Origin: Caryophanales bacterium UBA6449
GTDB taxonomy: Bacteria; Bacillota_I; Bacilli_A; RFN20; CAG-288
Assembly: GCA_002437105.1 (NCBI GenBank)
Contig: DJOB01000002.1
Span: 10,712-74,711, forward strand
DNA: 64,000 bases
Reading direction: 5' to 3'
The notes under the pieces were generated by a model. That model made no database searches. It had not been told where the DNA came from and saw nothing but the letters and a program-made list of their open reading frames with translations. Shown here in pieces: positions 8,607 to 17,807 of this stretch. Made by a program: the position numbers and the translations under genes. Positions within the stretch are counted from its first letter, which is position 1, and the number at the start of each line of letters is the position of its first letter.

Positions 8607-11600
8607 ATGGCTGCTCAGATACAGATGGATGATGTTCTTCAAAGATTTCTCAACAGGATCGGGGTTCGCGATCAGGAACCGTTCCGCGAGTGCTGCTTTT
8701 CCGACATGTCCTTCGACGATGGGGTCAATCGGGTTTATCTGGTGCTGCGCTGCCCCCGCATCCTTCCTCTGTCCGCCTATCGCGAACTGTTCTCCTGTAT
8801 CGATAAGCTGGCGCGTGCGGCGCCGGAGGAGAGATTCGATACCACTTTGAACTTCGAGTATGTGAAGCGGCGCGAGGGTCTCGATCAGCTGCTCGATGCC
8901 TTCACCGCGGAGAATTCTTTCTACGGGCTCGGCGATGCGACGCTGCCGGCGGATGAGAACAACCCGATCATCTTCAATGTGCCGGAGTCCAGCGATGAGA
9001 CGCTCGACAGTCTGAAGGACGAAGCGGATCAGTTTGAGAAGTTCCTCAAGCAGATCGGACTCAAGTATAAGGTGGCGCTGGTCGAGAGGAAGCCAGATGC
9101 GGATACCAGCACCTCTGAGCCGGCGTCCGAGAATGATAGTGAAGATGGCATTCCGCCCATCGACGATAGCTATGCCCCTTCGCGGACCGACTACGACATC
9201 CCCGATGATTCGGAAGAGGAGGGAGATGGCGATCTCGAGGATATCCAGAAGTTCAGAAACGAGCAGGCGCAGCGGGCGCAGGAGATGGTGAAGCGCGCCA
9301 TGGAGCGCGAGAACCGTCTCAAGACCGAGTATGAGCAACGCCGGAAGGATATGCTGACCTACTATCCGGCCAAGATCAAGGATATCGACAACCTGAAGCG
9401 CGTCCTCGTCGAAGGGACGATCTTCAAGGTCAGCGATATGCGGCAGACCAAGAAGGGTAAGCACTTCTTGACCATCGAGTATTCGGATGGGTCTTCCTCT
9501 ATCGCTTCGACTCTCTTCGAGAATAAGAAGATCACTCTCGAGATCCTCAACAGCCTCAAGCCCGGGGTGAAGATACGCGTCAAGGGCGAGGTCCAGGATG
9601 ATAAGTATCTCCATCAGCTCGCGATCGATGTTCACAATATGGAGTTTCTCCCGCCCGATCCTCTGCGGGAGGACAAGAGCGAGGAGAAGCGCGTCGAGCT
9701 CCATCTGCACACCAATATGTCCGCGATGGACGGTATCGCCTCGATCACCAAGTACGCCAGCCTTGCCCACCACTTCGGGATGAAGGCTATCGGAATCACC
9801 GATCACGGTGTCGTGCAGGCGTTCCCGGAAGCGCAGAAGATCGGGAAGAAGCTCGAGATGAAGATGCTCTACGGCTGCGAGCTATACATGGTGGATGAGC
9901 ATCTGGATATCTGTCTCAACACGAGGGACGAGCCGCTGGATCAGGCTGACTACGTCATCTTCGATCTCGAGACGACGGGTCTCTCCGCTCACTACGATAG
10001 GATCATCGAATTCGGAGCGACTAGGTATTCGCACGGACAGCACAAGGACGATATCGACTTCTTTATCAATCCCGATCGCCAGCTTAGGGATTTCATCAAG
10101 AAGAAGACTAACATCACCCAGGAGATGGTCGACGCCGGTCGTCCGATCAAAGAGGCCTTGAAGGCCATCCTCGAGTTCTTTGGCGACTCGGTCATCATCG
10201 ACCATAACGCCGCCTTCGATATCGGCTTCCTCAACGAGGCGCTCAAGAATAACGGGCTTCCGCAGATCAAGAATCCAGTGATCGATACGCTGCCCCTCTC
10301 GCGCTACATGTATCCGCATCAGCGCTCCCACACCCTCGAGGATGTGGCGAGAACTCTAGGTATCTCGTACGATGATACGAAGGTCCATCGCGCCATCTAC
10401 GATGCTCAGGTGCTCGAGAGCGTCTATCTGGGTCTGCTCTCGGTCCTGGAGCAGACCACGCCCAAGCTCAATATGAAGGACTTGGAGAACCTCACTTCGA
10501 AGGACGTCATCCTGACGGCGCGCCCCAAGCACGTCATCGCCTACGCTAAGAATGAGCAGGGACTCAAGGATCTGTATAAGATCATCTCCCTGTCCTCGAC
10601 CGAGTATCTAGCTAATGTTCCTAAGACGCCTCGCAGCCTGATTGAGAAGTATCGTGAGAATCTCATCATCGGTTCAGCCTGCTTCAACGGCGAGGTCTTC
10701 GACTCCGCCCTGACGAAATCCACCGATGTCCTGAAAGGGGTGATGAAGTTCTACGACTATATCGAGGTCCAGCCCCCTGCCTGCTACTCCTGGCTCATCA
10801 ACAACGGTCAGATCTCCGACGACGATAGTCTCAAGATGATCCTCAAGGATCTGATCGATGCGGCGGAAGATATCGGCAAGATGGTGGTCGCCACCGGAGA
10901 TTGCCACTACCTGAATCCTGAGGATAAGATCTTCAGAGATGTCTACATCTTCTCGAAAGGACTAAAAGGTGCTAGACATCCTCTCAATCCTTTCGGACGC
11001 GATAAACAGAAGCCGTATCCCAATCCCGATCAGCATTTTCTCTCCACTGATGAGATGCTCGAGGCCTTCAGTTTTCTAGGCGACCAGGAGCGCATCAAGC
11101 GGATCGTCATCACCAATTCGAACAAGATCGCCGACGCGCTCGGCGAGATCTATCCCTCCAAGGACAGGCTCTACCCTCCCTATATCAAGGACTGCGACAC
11201 CAACCTGATCAACCTCGTCTATAAGACCGCTAAGGAGATCTACGGAGATCCTATTCCGGAGCCTATCAAGAAGCGTCTCGACACCGAGCTGCACGGTATC
11301 GGTACCAACGGATACTATGTCATCTACTGGATCGCTTCCGTCCTGGTGCGAAAGGTCAATCAGACGGGGCATCTGGTCGGCTCGCGCGGTTCGGTCGGCT
11401 CCTCGCTGGTGGCGACGATGTCCGGCATCACCGAGGTCAATCCTCTCCCGCCTCACTGGATCTGTCCGAAGTGCAAGCACCTCATCTGGGCCGATGCGGT
11501 AAAGTGCCCCGATGGGTTCGATCTGCCCGATCGCGCGTGCCCTCAGTGCGGAACCAAGATGAGAAAGGATGGTCACGATATCCCCTTCGAGACGTTCTTG

Positions 11601-13103
11601 GGCTTCCACGCTGATAAGGTCCCCGATATCGATCTCAATTTCCCTTCCGATTATCAGGCCCAGGCGCACGAGATGACCCGGGAGCTGATGGGGGCGGATA
11701 ACGTCTTCAAGGCAGGTACCATTCAGACGACCGAGGAGAAGAACGGTATCGGTTATGCCAAGGGCTATTTCGAGAATCGCGGGATCGATCCTAAGACGAT
11801 CCGTCCCGCCGAGATCGATCGGCTCGCGATGGGCTGCGTCGGTGTCAAGCGCACGACGGGTCAGCACCCGGGCGGCATCATCGTCATCCCTTCCAACATG
11901 TCGGTATTCGACTTCACCCCGTACCAGTATCCCGCCAACTCCGAGGATGCCTCCTGGAAGACGACCCACTACGATTTCCACGCTATTCACGATAACGTTC
12001 TGAAGTTTGATGAGCTGGCCCACCTGGATCCGTGGGCGGTCAAGATGATGTCGGATATGGTGGGGGTCGACTGGAAGAAGATCCCCTTCGACGATCCGGA
12101 GGTCATGTCCATCTACACCTCGACTAAGGCTCTCCATCTGAAGAAGAATATCCTCAAGCAGAAGACGGGCGCTCTGGGACTGCCCGAGTTCGGAACGAAC
12201 CTGGGTCGGCAGATCCTCGAGGAGACCAAGCCGAAGGGCTTTGGTGACCTCGTCAGGATCTCGGGTCTATCCCACGGAACCAATGTCTACGCTGGCAACG
12301 CTCAGGATCTGATCCTATCCGGCAAAGCGACGCTGCGCGATGTTATAGGTTGTCGTGACGATATCATGATCGGTCTCCACAACAACTACGGCGTACCTTC
12401 CGATAAGGCCTTTACCATCATGGAATTCGTGCGTCACGGCATGTACGCCAAGCCCGGTAACGAGGAGAAGGGCCAGCAGTATATCGACCTGATGAAATCC
12501 TACAACGTGCCGGATGACTACATCGAATCGTGCAAGAAGATCGCCTACCTGTTCCCCAAGGGACACGCGTGCGCCTACGTCATGATGGCCGTGCGCGTCG
12601 CCTGGTTCAAGGTCCACTATCCCGAAGTCTACTATGCGGTCTACTTCTCTCTCCGGTGCGATGCCTACGATCTGAAGATCATGCAGTCCGGCCAGAGCGC
12701 TGCTCTCAACTGGATGAAGAACTACGAGAATAGGCGCCTGAATCGGCTGCCGATCGAGAACAAGGACAAGGCGCTCTACAATACGCTCACCAATTATGTC
12801 GAGATGACCGACCGGGGCATAAGGTTCGGTCACCTCTCGATCGACAAGAGCCAGGGAACCTTCTTCTCGGTCGATCTGGAGACCAAGGAGATCATCCCTC
12901 CCTTCTCCGCCGTCGATTCTCTGGGTGAAGTTCTAGCCAACAAGATCGTCGAGGAGCGGAAGAAGGCTCCGTTTACGACCATCGAGGACTTCGAGCGCCG
13001 GTGCCGCATCTCCAAGGCTATCTCGCAGAAGCTCCGGGAGCTGGGCGCTTATAAGGGAATCCCCGAGGCTGAGCAGATGAGTCTAGACGAGATGCTAGGC
13101 TGA
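8607..13103 (+). CDS. polC: DNA polymerase III alpha subunit, PolC type
   Basis: Replicative polymerase of Gram-positive bacteria, 1498 residues. Order of domains: N-terminal region, OB fold (about 255-345), first half of the PHP domain (ELHLHTNMSAMDG near 365), inserted DnaQ-like 3'-5' exonuclease (YVIFDLETTGLS near 450, with DHNAAFDIGFL and the HRAIYDA end), second PHP half, then the palm/fingers with SRGSVGSSL and DKVPDIDLNFPSDYQ carrying catalytic aspartates. A CPKC...CPQC zinc motif is present around residues 953-990. The ATG at 8607 follows GGGAGGG. The usual partner proS is not next to it; it lies at 60697. Confidence 0.97.
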   Translation: MAAQIQMDDVLQRFLNRIGVRDQEPFRECCFSDMSFDDGVNRVYLVLRCPRILPLSAYRELFSCIDKLARAAPEERFDTTLNFEYVKRREGLDQLLDAFTAENSFYGLGDATLPADENNPIIFNVPESSDETLDSLKDEADQFEKFLKQIGLKYKVALVERKPDADTSTSEPASENDSEDGIPPIDDSYAPSRTDYDIPDDSEEEGDGDLEDIQKFRNEQAQRAQEMVKRAMERENRLKTEYEQRRKDMLTYYPAKIKDIDNLKRVLVEGTIFKVSDMRQTKKGKHFLTIEYSDGSSSIASTLFENKKITLEILNSLKPGVKIRVKGEVQDDKYLHQLAIDVHNMEFLPPDPLREDKSEEKRVELHLHTNMSAMDGIASITKYASLAHHFGMKAIGITDHGVVQAFPEAQKIGKKLEMKMLYGCELYMVDEHLDICLNTRDEPLDQADYVIFDLETTGLSAHYDRIIEFGATRYSHGQHKDDIDFFINPDRQLRDFIKKKTNITQEMVDAGRPIKEALKAILEFFGDSVIIDHNAAFDIGFLNEALKNNGLPQIKNPVIDTLPLSRYMYPHQRSHTLEDVARTLGISYDDTKVHRAIYDAQVLESVYLGLLSVLEQTTPKLNMKDLENLTSKDVILTARPKHVIAYAKNEQGLKDLYKIISLSSTEYLANVPKTPRSLIEKYRENLIIGSACFNGEVFDSALTKSTDVLKGVMKFYDYIEVQPPACYSWLINNGQISDDDSLKMILKDLIDAAEDIGKMVVATGDCHYLNPEDKIFRDVYIFSKGLKGARHPLNPFGRDKQKPYPNPDQHFLSTDEMLEAFSFLGDQERIKRIVITNSNKIADALGEIYPSKDRLYPPYIKDCDTNLINLVYKTAKEIYGDPIPEPIKKRLDTELHGIGTNGYYVIYWIASVLVRKVNQTGHLVGSRGSVGSSLVATMSGITEVNPLPPHWICPKCKHLIWADAVKCPDGFDLPDRACPQCGTKMRKDGHDIPFETFLGFHADKVPDIDLNFPSDYQAQAHEMTRELMGADNVFKAGTIQTTEEKNGIGYAKGYFENRGIDPKTIRPAEIDRLAMGCVGVKRTTGQHPGGIIVIPSNMSVFDFTPYQYPANSEDASWKTTHYDFHAIHDNVLKFDELAHLDPWAVKMMSDMVGVDWKKIPFDDPEVMSIYTSTKALHLKKNILKQKTGALGLPEFGTNLGRQILEETKPKGFGDLVRISGLSHGTNVYAGNAQDLILSGKATLRDVIGCRDDIMIGLHNNYGVPSDKAFTIMEFVRHGMYAKPGNEEKGQQYIDLMKSYNVPDDYIESCKKIAYLFPKGHACAYVMMAVRVAWFKVHYPEVYYAVYFSLRCDAYDLKIMQSGQSAALNWMKNYENRRLNRLPIENKDKALYNTLTNYVEMTDRGIRFGHLSIDKSQGTFFSVDLETKEIIPPFSAVDSLGEVLANKIVEERKKAPFTTIEDFERRCRISKAISQKLRELGAYKGIPEAEQMSLDEMLG

Positions 13104-13134
13104 TAGTCTCGCAGTGAGATCTTCCGTTCTGTTC

Positions 13135-13178
13135 GGGTGAAGCGTGCTCGGCTGGAGCATGCCTCACCCATCTTTTTT
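13135..13178 (+). terminator. Terminator after polC
   Basis: GGGTGAAGCGTGCTC (13135-13149) pairs with GAGCATGCCTCACCC (13155-13169) with two imperfect pairs, then TCTTTTTT. It closes the Dxr-like-rseP-polC unit. Confidence 0.9.
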
Positions 13179-13214
13179 GAGGCGGGGGTAATATATAGAA
13201 AGAAGGAGAGATAT

Positions 13215-13973
13215 ATGAAGAAGATAGCAATTGTTACCGGCGCTTCCTCGGGATTGGGCCGGGCTTACGCTGAGACGATCCTCAGCACCCGCAAGGATCT
13301 TGATGAGGTCTGGATCATCGCCAGGCGCACGGAGCGGCTCCTCGCGATCAAGGAGAAGTTCGCTAGGGCGCGTCCGCTCACGATGGATCTCACAAATCTG
13401 GATAGCTTTGCCGAACTGAAGAGCCTTCTGGAGACGGAGAAACCCGAGGTGCGGATCCTAGTCAACTGCGCGGGTTCAGCGGCCAATGGGTCCTTTGCCA
13501 ACACTTCGGAGAAACAGATCCTGTCCATCATAGATGTCAATATCATCGGGGTGACTATGATGCTGAAGACCGTGGTTCCCTTCATGAGCCGGGGCAGCTT
13601 CGCTATCGATGTCTCCTCGATCACCGGACTGATCCCCACGGCTAATCTGACCGTCTATTCCGCCTCCAAGTCCTACGTTCAGTTCATCACGCGCGGCCTG
13701 CGTGAGGAGTACAGGAAGAAGGGTATAAACTTCCTCTCTGTTCACCCGGGAAATATGGATACCGAAATGAATAGAAAGGACAATCCAAATCATTCTAAGA
13801 TTGTAAAGATGCTTCCTTATACCCCCGTGTCTAAAGTCGTTAAGGTCTCGCTGAGAAGGGCGGCGCACGGCAAGGCGATGTACACGCCGGGCGCTTTCTA
13901 CAAGTACTTCAGGTTCCTCACCAAGGTTCTTCCCTGGTCGCTTCTGATTCCAGTCTTCAAGGTGAATGGCTGA
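13215..13973 (+). CDS. Short-chain dehydrogenase/reductase
   Basis: A 252-residue classical SDR using NAD(P)H. It has the Rossmann motif TGASSGLGRAY at residues 9-19, the NCAG motif (VNCAGSA) and the catalytic Ser plus YxxxK (SSITG and YSASK). The end of the protein carries a hydrophobic FLTKVLPWSLLIPVF stretch that may touch the membrane. Substrate cannot be told. The open frame extends upstream into the polC terminator, but AAGGAG at 13204 sets the ATG at 13215. It stands alone between two terminators. Confidence 0.9.
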   Translation: MKKIAIVTGASSGLGRAYAETILSTRKDLDEVWIIARRTERLLAIKEKFARARPLTMDLTNLDSFAELKSLLETEKPEVRILVNCAGSAANGSFANTSEKQILSIIDVNIIGVTMMLKTVVPFMSRGSFAIDVSSITGLIPTANLTVYSASKSYVQFITRGLREEYRKKGINFLSVHPGNMDTEMNRKDNPNHSKIVKMLPYTPVSKVVKVSLRRAAHGKAMYTPGAFYKYFRFLTKVLPWSLLIPVFKVNG

Positions 13974-13996
13974 GAGGCCTACAATCTGCCTTGAAT

Positions 13997-14023
13997 AAGG
14001 GTGGCGTTCATGCTACCCTTTTT
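13997..14023 (+). terminator. Terminator after the SDR gene
   Basis: AAGGGTGGC (13997-14005) pairs with GCTACCCTT (14012-14020), one G-U pair, followed by TTT. Short U-tract, so strength is uncertain. Confidence 0.7.
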
Positions 14024-14046
14024 CGGTTTAAAAAAGAAAAGAGATA

Positions 14047-15660
14047 ATGATCATGTTAAAGAAAAAGTACCTTTCGCTCCTTTTAGCTGGACTACTTATG
14101 TCGTGCCAGGGAACGGTGACTGATTCCAGCACCTCCACCGGCTCCTCGGTGGGCAGCAGTGATTCTGCTACCTCCTCCTCGGTGGCTTCCTCTTCCTCGG
14201 TTACTTCGTCTGCGAGCAGCTCCTCCGCGGAGACGGTCGATTTTGAGAGTATGTTCGCGGCTCTGACCGCAGCGGATTCCCTGACCCTCACCGGCACTTC
14301 GACGCGGATCTACTCCTCAGCTGATTCCTCCTCTGAGGCGGTGCCTGACGAGGTCAGTTCTACGGTCATAAAATTCTCGCCCGATAGCTACAGCTACACG
14401 GCGACCGGGGCGCATCCTACCCAGCTGGGGGTCTGGAATGAGGATGGCAAACCCGTTCAGTACTATGTCGATTCTCAGAACCAGATCTCCAGCAAGGAGA
14501 TCTCTCTGAATGGCTCCACTTTAAACGACTTCGATTTTTTTGCTAACCCGTTCAAGAAGTTTGAGGGTGGCTTCCTCAAGGAGACCGATCAGGAGGGCGT
14601 CTACGATATCGACCTGACCTCTGACGCTGCCAAGGCGGTTCTTACGGCGGCGGCGCCGGTTCTCACCCTCTATACCCTGACCGAATTCAGCCAGTTCCGT
14701 CTCTCCTATGTTGATGGGGTCTTCTCCCTGGATTTCTCGACTCCCTCCTTCAGTGCCGACTACGAGCAGTTCGCCCTTCGATCTCACTTCACCATCGATC
14801 TCAGCGCGGAGACCGATCACACCACTCCCAAACCCGAGCCTCTGCCTCACTACGATTACCAGGATCGGGTGAAAGCGGCTTTTGATCAGCTAAGCACCTC
14901 CCCCTATAAGCTCAGCTACGTGTATAAGATCACGGATAACAGCTACGATTTTATCGGCGACTACTATAAGACTGAGAAGGTGAACCTCGTCGTCACCTCC
15001 ACTACTGAGGCGGATGCTACGAAGAGCGTCAGCGGCTACTACGAGGTCGAGGACAAGTGGCACGAGATCAAGAAGCTGCCGAAGCGGGAGGCTTATTGCT
15101 ATTCCAGCGAGGAGGCTAGCTATCCTCTCCCCAAAGATGTCCATCTGGCGATCGCTCCTGAATTCTTTATTCAGGATGGTGAGTCCTATACCGTGAGCGA
15201 TCTGAATGCCAACGCCGATTTCGCTGAGGGTATCTCCCCCTTCCTCATCGCTTACGCCCAGGTGACGAAGACCGTCATCACGCTGGACGCGGAGAATCGG
15301 GTCTCGACGATGAGGATGACGGGCACCACGATCGATATCAGCTTTACCTTCAGTTACGATGCTGCGAGCTATGGTGTCTTTGACAGCCTCAAGATGATGG
15401 ATCCGCTGAGCTTCTACGATGGTAAATACACTTTCTCCACTACGCCGGAGCAGACCTTTACGATCGTGGTCGCTGGCAGCTCCGTTACTCTCAACGGCAA
15501 ATCTGGAACGGATGTGAAGATAAACAATTTTAAAAACTATTCATTCATGATCGGAAATGACACGTACGAGATCAACTATTCTTCCTATTCGGATTCTTTC
15601 ACTATCTTCTTCAATGATGGCACTCTTTCTAATAACGTTACTTTCACCCCTAACGACTAG
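14047..15660 (+). CDS. Ser/Thr-rich lipoprotein of unknown function
   Basis: A 537-residue secreted lipoprotein: Lys-rich start, hydrophobic core LSLLLAGLL and a lipobox MSC with the lipidated Cys at residue 20. Residues 24-62 are an almost pure Ser/Thr/Ala/Val linker of the kind that lifts surface domains off the membrane. The rest is beta-rich with no motif I recognise. It has the same architecture as the four lipoproteins encoded at 30151-37307. The ribosome site is weak (AGAGATA); ATG 14053 is an alternative start. It sits alone between two terminators. Confidence 0.75.
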   Translation: MIMLKKKYLSLLLAGLLMSCQGTVTDSSTSTGSSVGSSDSATSSSVASSSSVTSSASSSSAETVDFESMFAALTAADSLTLTGTSTRIYSSADSSSEAVPDEVSSTVIKFSPDSYSYTATGAHPTQLGVWNEDGKPVQYYVDSQNQISSKEISLNGSTLNDFDFFANPFKKFEGGFLKETDQEGVYDIDLTSDAAKAVLTAAAPVLTLYTLTEFSQFRLSYVDGVFSLDFSTPSFSADYEQFALRSHFTIDLSAETDHTTPKPEPLPHYDYQDRVKAAFDQLSTSPYKLSYVYKITDNSYDFIGDYYKTEKVNLVVTSTTEADATKSVSGYYEVEDKWHEIKKLPKREAYCYSSEEASYPLPKDVHLAIAPEFFIQDGESYTVSDLNANADFAEGISPFLIAYAQVTKTVITLDAENRVSTMRMTGTTIDISFTFSYDAASYGVFDSLKMMDPLSFYDGKYTFSTTPEQTFTIVVAGSSVTLNGKSGTDVKINNFKNYSFMIGNDTYEINYSSYSDSFTIFFNDGTLSNNVTFTPND

Positions 15661-15682
15661 TACTGGTGTGATCTAGCATTGA

Positions 15683-15718
15683 AAAGAGGTGGGGCTATGG
15701 ACCCGCCTCTTTATCTTT
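15683..15718 (+). terminator. Terminator after the lipoprotein gene
   Basis: An 11-bp stem, AAAGAGGTGGG (15683-15693) with CCCGCCTCTTT (15702-15712), one G-U pair on the plus strand, then ATCTTT. The interrupted U-tract could allow readthrough into the structured region downstream. Confidence 0.75.
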
Positions 15719-15728
15719 AGGCGTTGAA

Positions 15729-15920
15729 TTTCCACTCGAGCGGGTAGGAAGCCAGGATCCCTCTTGGGTGTTAAGCGAGGGGGACGGTGAGGAGATGCAT
15801 GGATCAGTTCGGATTCATCTGACATCAGCTCGCCTCCTGGCGCATCCGGTGGGCGATCTGCGTCTGCGGGATTCGGTCTTTGGAGACAGCGCTGCCTCCG
15901 GTCGCTTAAACGGGTGGGAA
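15729..15920 (+). ncRNA. Candidate structured RNA upstream of the aldolase gene
   Basis: About 190 bases without a gene but dense with nested complementary arms. Closing helix TTTCCAC (15729-15735)/GTGGGAA (15914-15920), then GAGCG (15738)/CGCTT (15903). Inside, GCCAGGA (15751-15757)/TCCTGGC (15835-15841) encloses two branches: CCCTC (15759)/GAGGG (15777), and GGTGAG (15786)/CTCGCC (15829) containing GATG (15794)/CATC (15823) and ATGGAT (15799)/ATTCAT (15813). The second half holds a GTCT-TTGG-AGAC hairpin. Several imperfect pairs are G-U on the plus strand but A-C on the minus strand, so the plus strand is the RNA. I find no tmRNA, RNase P, SRP or T-box signature; 6S RNA is not excluded. Confidence 0.5.
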
Positions 15921-15950
15921 AATGCTAAAAGCTAGTTTATTTAAGCGGTT

Positions 15951-15956
15951 TGTATA
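15951..15956 (+). promoter_or_regulatory. Candidate -10 box for the aldolase gene
   Basis: TATAAT in the context TTGTATAATCAA lies about 55 bases before the aldolase start. The -35 region is not obvious. Confidence 0.4.
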
Positions 15957-16011
15957 ATCAATTCCCCGGGTTTTTGCTATCATTAACGACGGAGGAAATT
16001 TCCAAGTTAAT

Positions 16012-16944
16012 ATGAAACTCATTCATCCTATCGATCCCGCTAAGCTCGAGCAGGCGGGTCACGGCAATGGATTCATCGCCGCTCTTGATCAGTCCGGTGG
16101 ATCTACTCCTAAGGCTCTGAAGGGCTATGGTGTCGACGAGTCCATGTACACCGTTAACGGTGTCAGGGACGATGCGAAGATGTTCGACCTGGTTCACGAG
16201 ATGAGGACCCGTGTCATCAAGTCTCCCGAGTTCAATGGCTCCAAGATCATGGGCGCCATCCTGTTCGAGCAGACTATGGACAGGACCATCGACGGCAAGG
16301 GCACTGCTGAGTTCCTTTGGGAGAACAAGCACGTCGTTCCCTTCCTGAAGTGCGATAAGGGTCTCGCTGAGGAGGAGCACGGCGTCAAGCTGATGAAGCC
16401 CATTCCCCACCTCGATGAGACTCTGGAGAAGGCCGTCTCTCACGGTGTCTTCGGAACCAAGATGAGATCCGTTATCGACAGCTTCGACGAGATCGGTATC
16501 CGTGCCATCGTCGACCAGCAGTTTGCGGTCGGTATGCAGATCTGCGAGCATGGACTCGTTCCTATCCTCGAGCCCGAGACCACCATCACTTCTCCCGACA
16601 GGGAGAAGTCCGAGGCTCTGCTCCACGATCTGTTCGTCCAGAAGATCAAGGAGCTGCCCGCCGAGGCCAAGATCATGATCAAGATCTCCATCCCTGTTAA
16701 TCCCCACCTTTGGGATGATCTGATCGGCAATGAGCACGTGGTCAGAATCGTTGCTCTGTCCGGTGGATTCAGCCGCGATGTCGCCAATGAGAAGCTCAAG
16801 CACTGCAAGGGAGTCATCGCTTCCTTCTCGCGTGCTCTGCTTGAGGAGCTCCGCTATCAGCAGACTGAGGCTGAGTTCGACGCGGCCATCAAGACTGCCA
16901 TCGATTCCATCTACGACGCTTCCGTCAACAAGATCGCTGACTAG
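16012..16944 (+). CDS. Fructose-bisphosphate aldolase, class I
   Basis: Glycolytic/gluconeogenic aldolase that splits fructose 1,6-bisphosphate through a Schiff base. At 310 residues it matches the staphylococcal class I family: GFIAALDQSGGSTPKAL near the start, ILFEQTMDR, FLKCDKGLA, GLVPILEPE, and IMIKISIP with the probable Schiff-base lysine; it ends VESIYDASVNK-like. The nearest ribosome site is GGAGG at 15991-15995, 16 bases before the ATG, longer than usual, with a perfect palindrome GGAAATTTCC (15994-16003) between. A terminator follows, so it is monocistronic. Confidence 0.95.
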   Translation: MKLIHPIDPAKLEQAGHGNGFIAALDQSGGSTPKALKGYGVDESMYTVNGVRDDAKMFDLVHEMRTRVIKSPEFNGSKIMGAILFEQTMDRTIDGKGTAEFLWENKHVVPFLKCDKGLAEEEHGVKLMKPIPHLDETLEKAVSHGVFGTKMRSVIDSFDEIGIRAIVDQQFAVGMQICEHGLVPILEPETTITSPDREKSEALLHDLFVQKIKELPAEAKIMIKISIPVNPHLWDDLIGNEHVVRIVALSGGFSRDVANEKLKHCKGVIASFSRALLEELRYQQTEAEFDAAIKTAIDSIYDASVNKIAD

Positions 16945-16972
16945 TTCTATCCAGTCGGCTATCGCTTGTCAG

Positions 16973-16999
16973 GACTCCGGGAAACCGGAGTCTTTCTTA
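16973..16999 (+). terminator. Terminator after the aldolase gene
   Basis: Perfect 8-bp stem GACTCCGG (16973-16980)/CCGGAGTC (16985-16992) with a GAAA tetraloop, then TTTCTTA. Confidence 0.92.
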
Positions 17000-17075
17000 T
17001 GCTCTTCTTGAGCATGAGGTGGGCAGATGTGGGCCTGTCCGTGTTAATATTCCTTCGGTATATAAGGAGAGTAAT

Positions 17076-17801
17076 ATGGAACTGAATAATAAGACCCCTA
17101 CACCCCACAACGGGGCGCGATTCGGCGATTTCGCCGCTACGGTGCTGATGCCTGGCGATCCGCTGCGTGCGAAGTTCATCGCGGAGAACTTCCTGGAGAA
17201 TCCTCGGCTCGTCACCTCGGTCCGGAACATGTTCGGATACACGGGAACCTACCAGGGCAAGAAGGTCTCGGTGATGGGATCCGGTATGGGTATGCCTTCT
17301 CTGGGTATCTATGCGACTGAGCTCTTCTCCTTCTACGGCGTCAAGAGGATCATCAGGGTCGGTACCTGCGGTTCCTTCCGCCCCGATATCAAGGTGTTCG
17401 ACACCCTGTTAGCCGGTTCGGCTTCGACCAATTCCGCCTGGGCTGATCAGTACCACCTGGAGGGTACCTTCTCCGCGGCGCCGGATTTCTCCACCCTTCT
17501 CGAGGCCTATCAGGCGAGCCAGAAGCTCGGCATCCACGCCAAAGTCGTCGATATCCTGTCCGAGGATAACTTCTACGATGAGAACCCTGATTTCTTCAAG
17601 AACTGGGCTAGGATGGGAATCGCGGCGGCCGAGATGGAGTCGTACGCCCTCTACAGCATCGCTAAGCGGCTCGGTAAGCAGGCTCTGACGATCCTCTCTG
17701 TCTCCGACAGTCTGGTCAGTCACGAGGCGACGACGGCTGAGCAGCGCGTGAACGCCTTCACCGATATGATGAAGGTGGCGCTCTCCTGCATCGCCGAGTA
17801 G
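17076..17801 (+). CDS. deoD: Purine nucleoside phosphorylase, DeoD type
   Basis: Phosphorolyses purine (deoxy)nucleosides to base and (deoxy)ribose 1-phosphate for salvage. The 241-residue protein has the family's TPHNGARFGDFAATVLMPGD start, the phosphate-binding GSGMGMPS loop, RVGTCGS, the EMESYALY segment and the SVSDSL motif with the catalytic Asp. The frame is open back to 17019, but the ATG at 17076 follows AAGGAGA and gives the usual length. It leads a plus-strand run of closely spaced genes ending with spx. Confidence 0.95.
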   Translation: MELNNKTPTPHNGARFGDFAATVLMPGDPLRAKFIAENFLENPRLVTSVRNMFGYTGTYQGKKVSVMGSGMGMPSLGIYATELFSFYGVKRIIRVGTCGSFRPDIKVFDTLLAGSASTNSAWADQYHLEGTFSAAPDFSTLLEAYQASQKLGIHAKVVDILSEDNFYDENPDFFKNWARMGIAAAEMESYALYSIAKRLGKQALTILSVSDSLVSHEATTAEQRVNAFTDMMKVALSCIAE

Positions 17802-17807
17802 GCGAGC

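Noticed and set aside
8601..9806. A 401-codon frame antisense to polC, and similar long antisense frames at 38911-40113 and 60529-62202
   Set aside because: They are mirror frames produced by the codon bias of the polC, ABC exporter and proS genes. They have no ribosome sites, no family motifs, and odd composition rich in Arg, His and Leu.
15683..15925. Structured RNA on the minus strand
   Set aside because: The same arms exist on the minus strand, but several G-U pairs become A-C mismatches there, so the plus strand is favoured.
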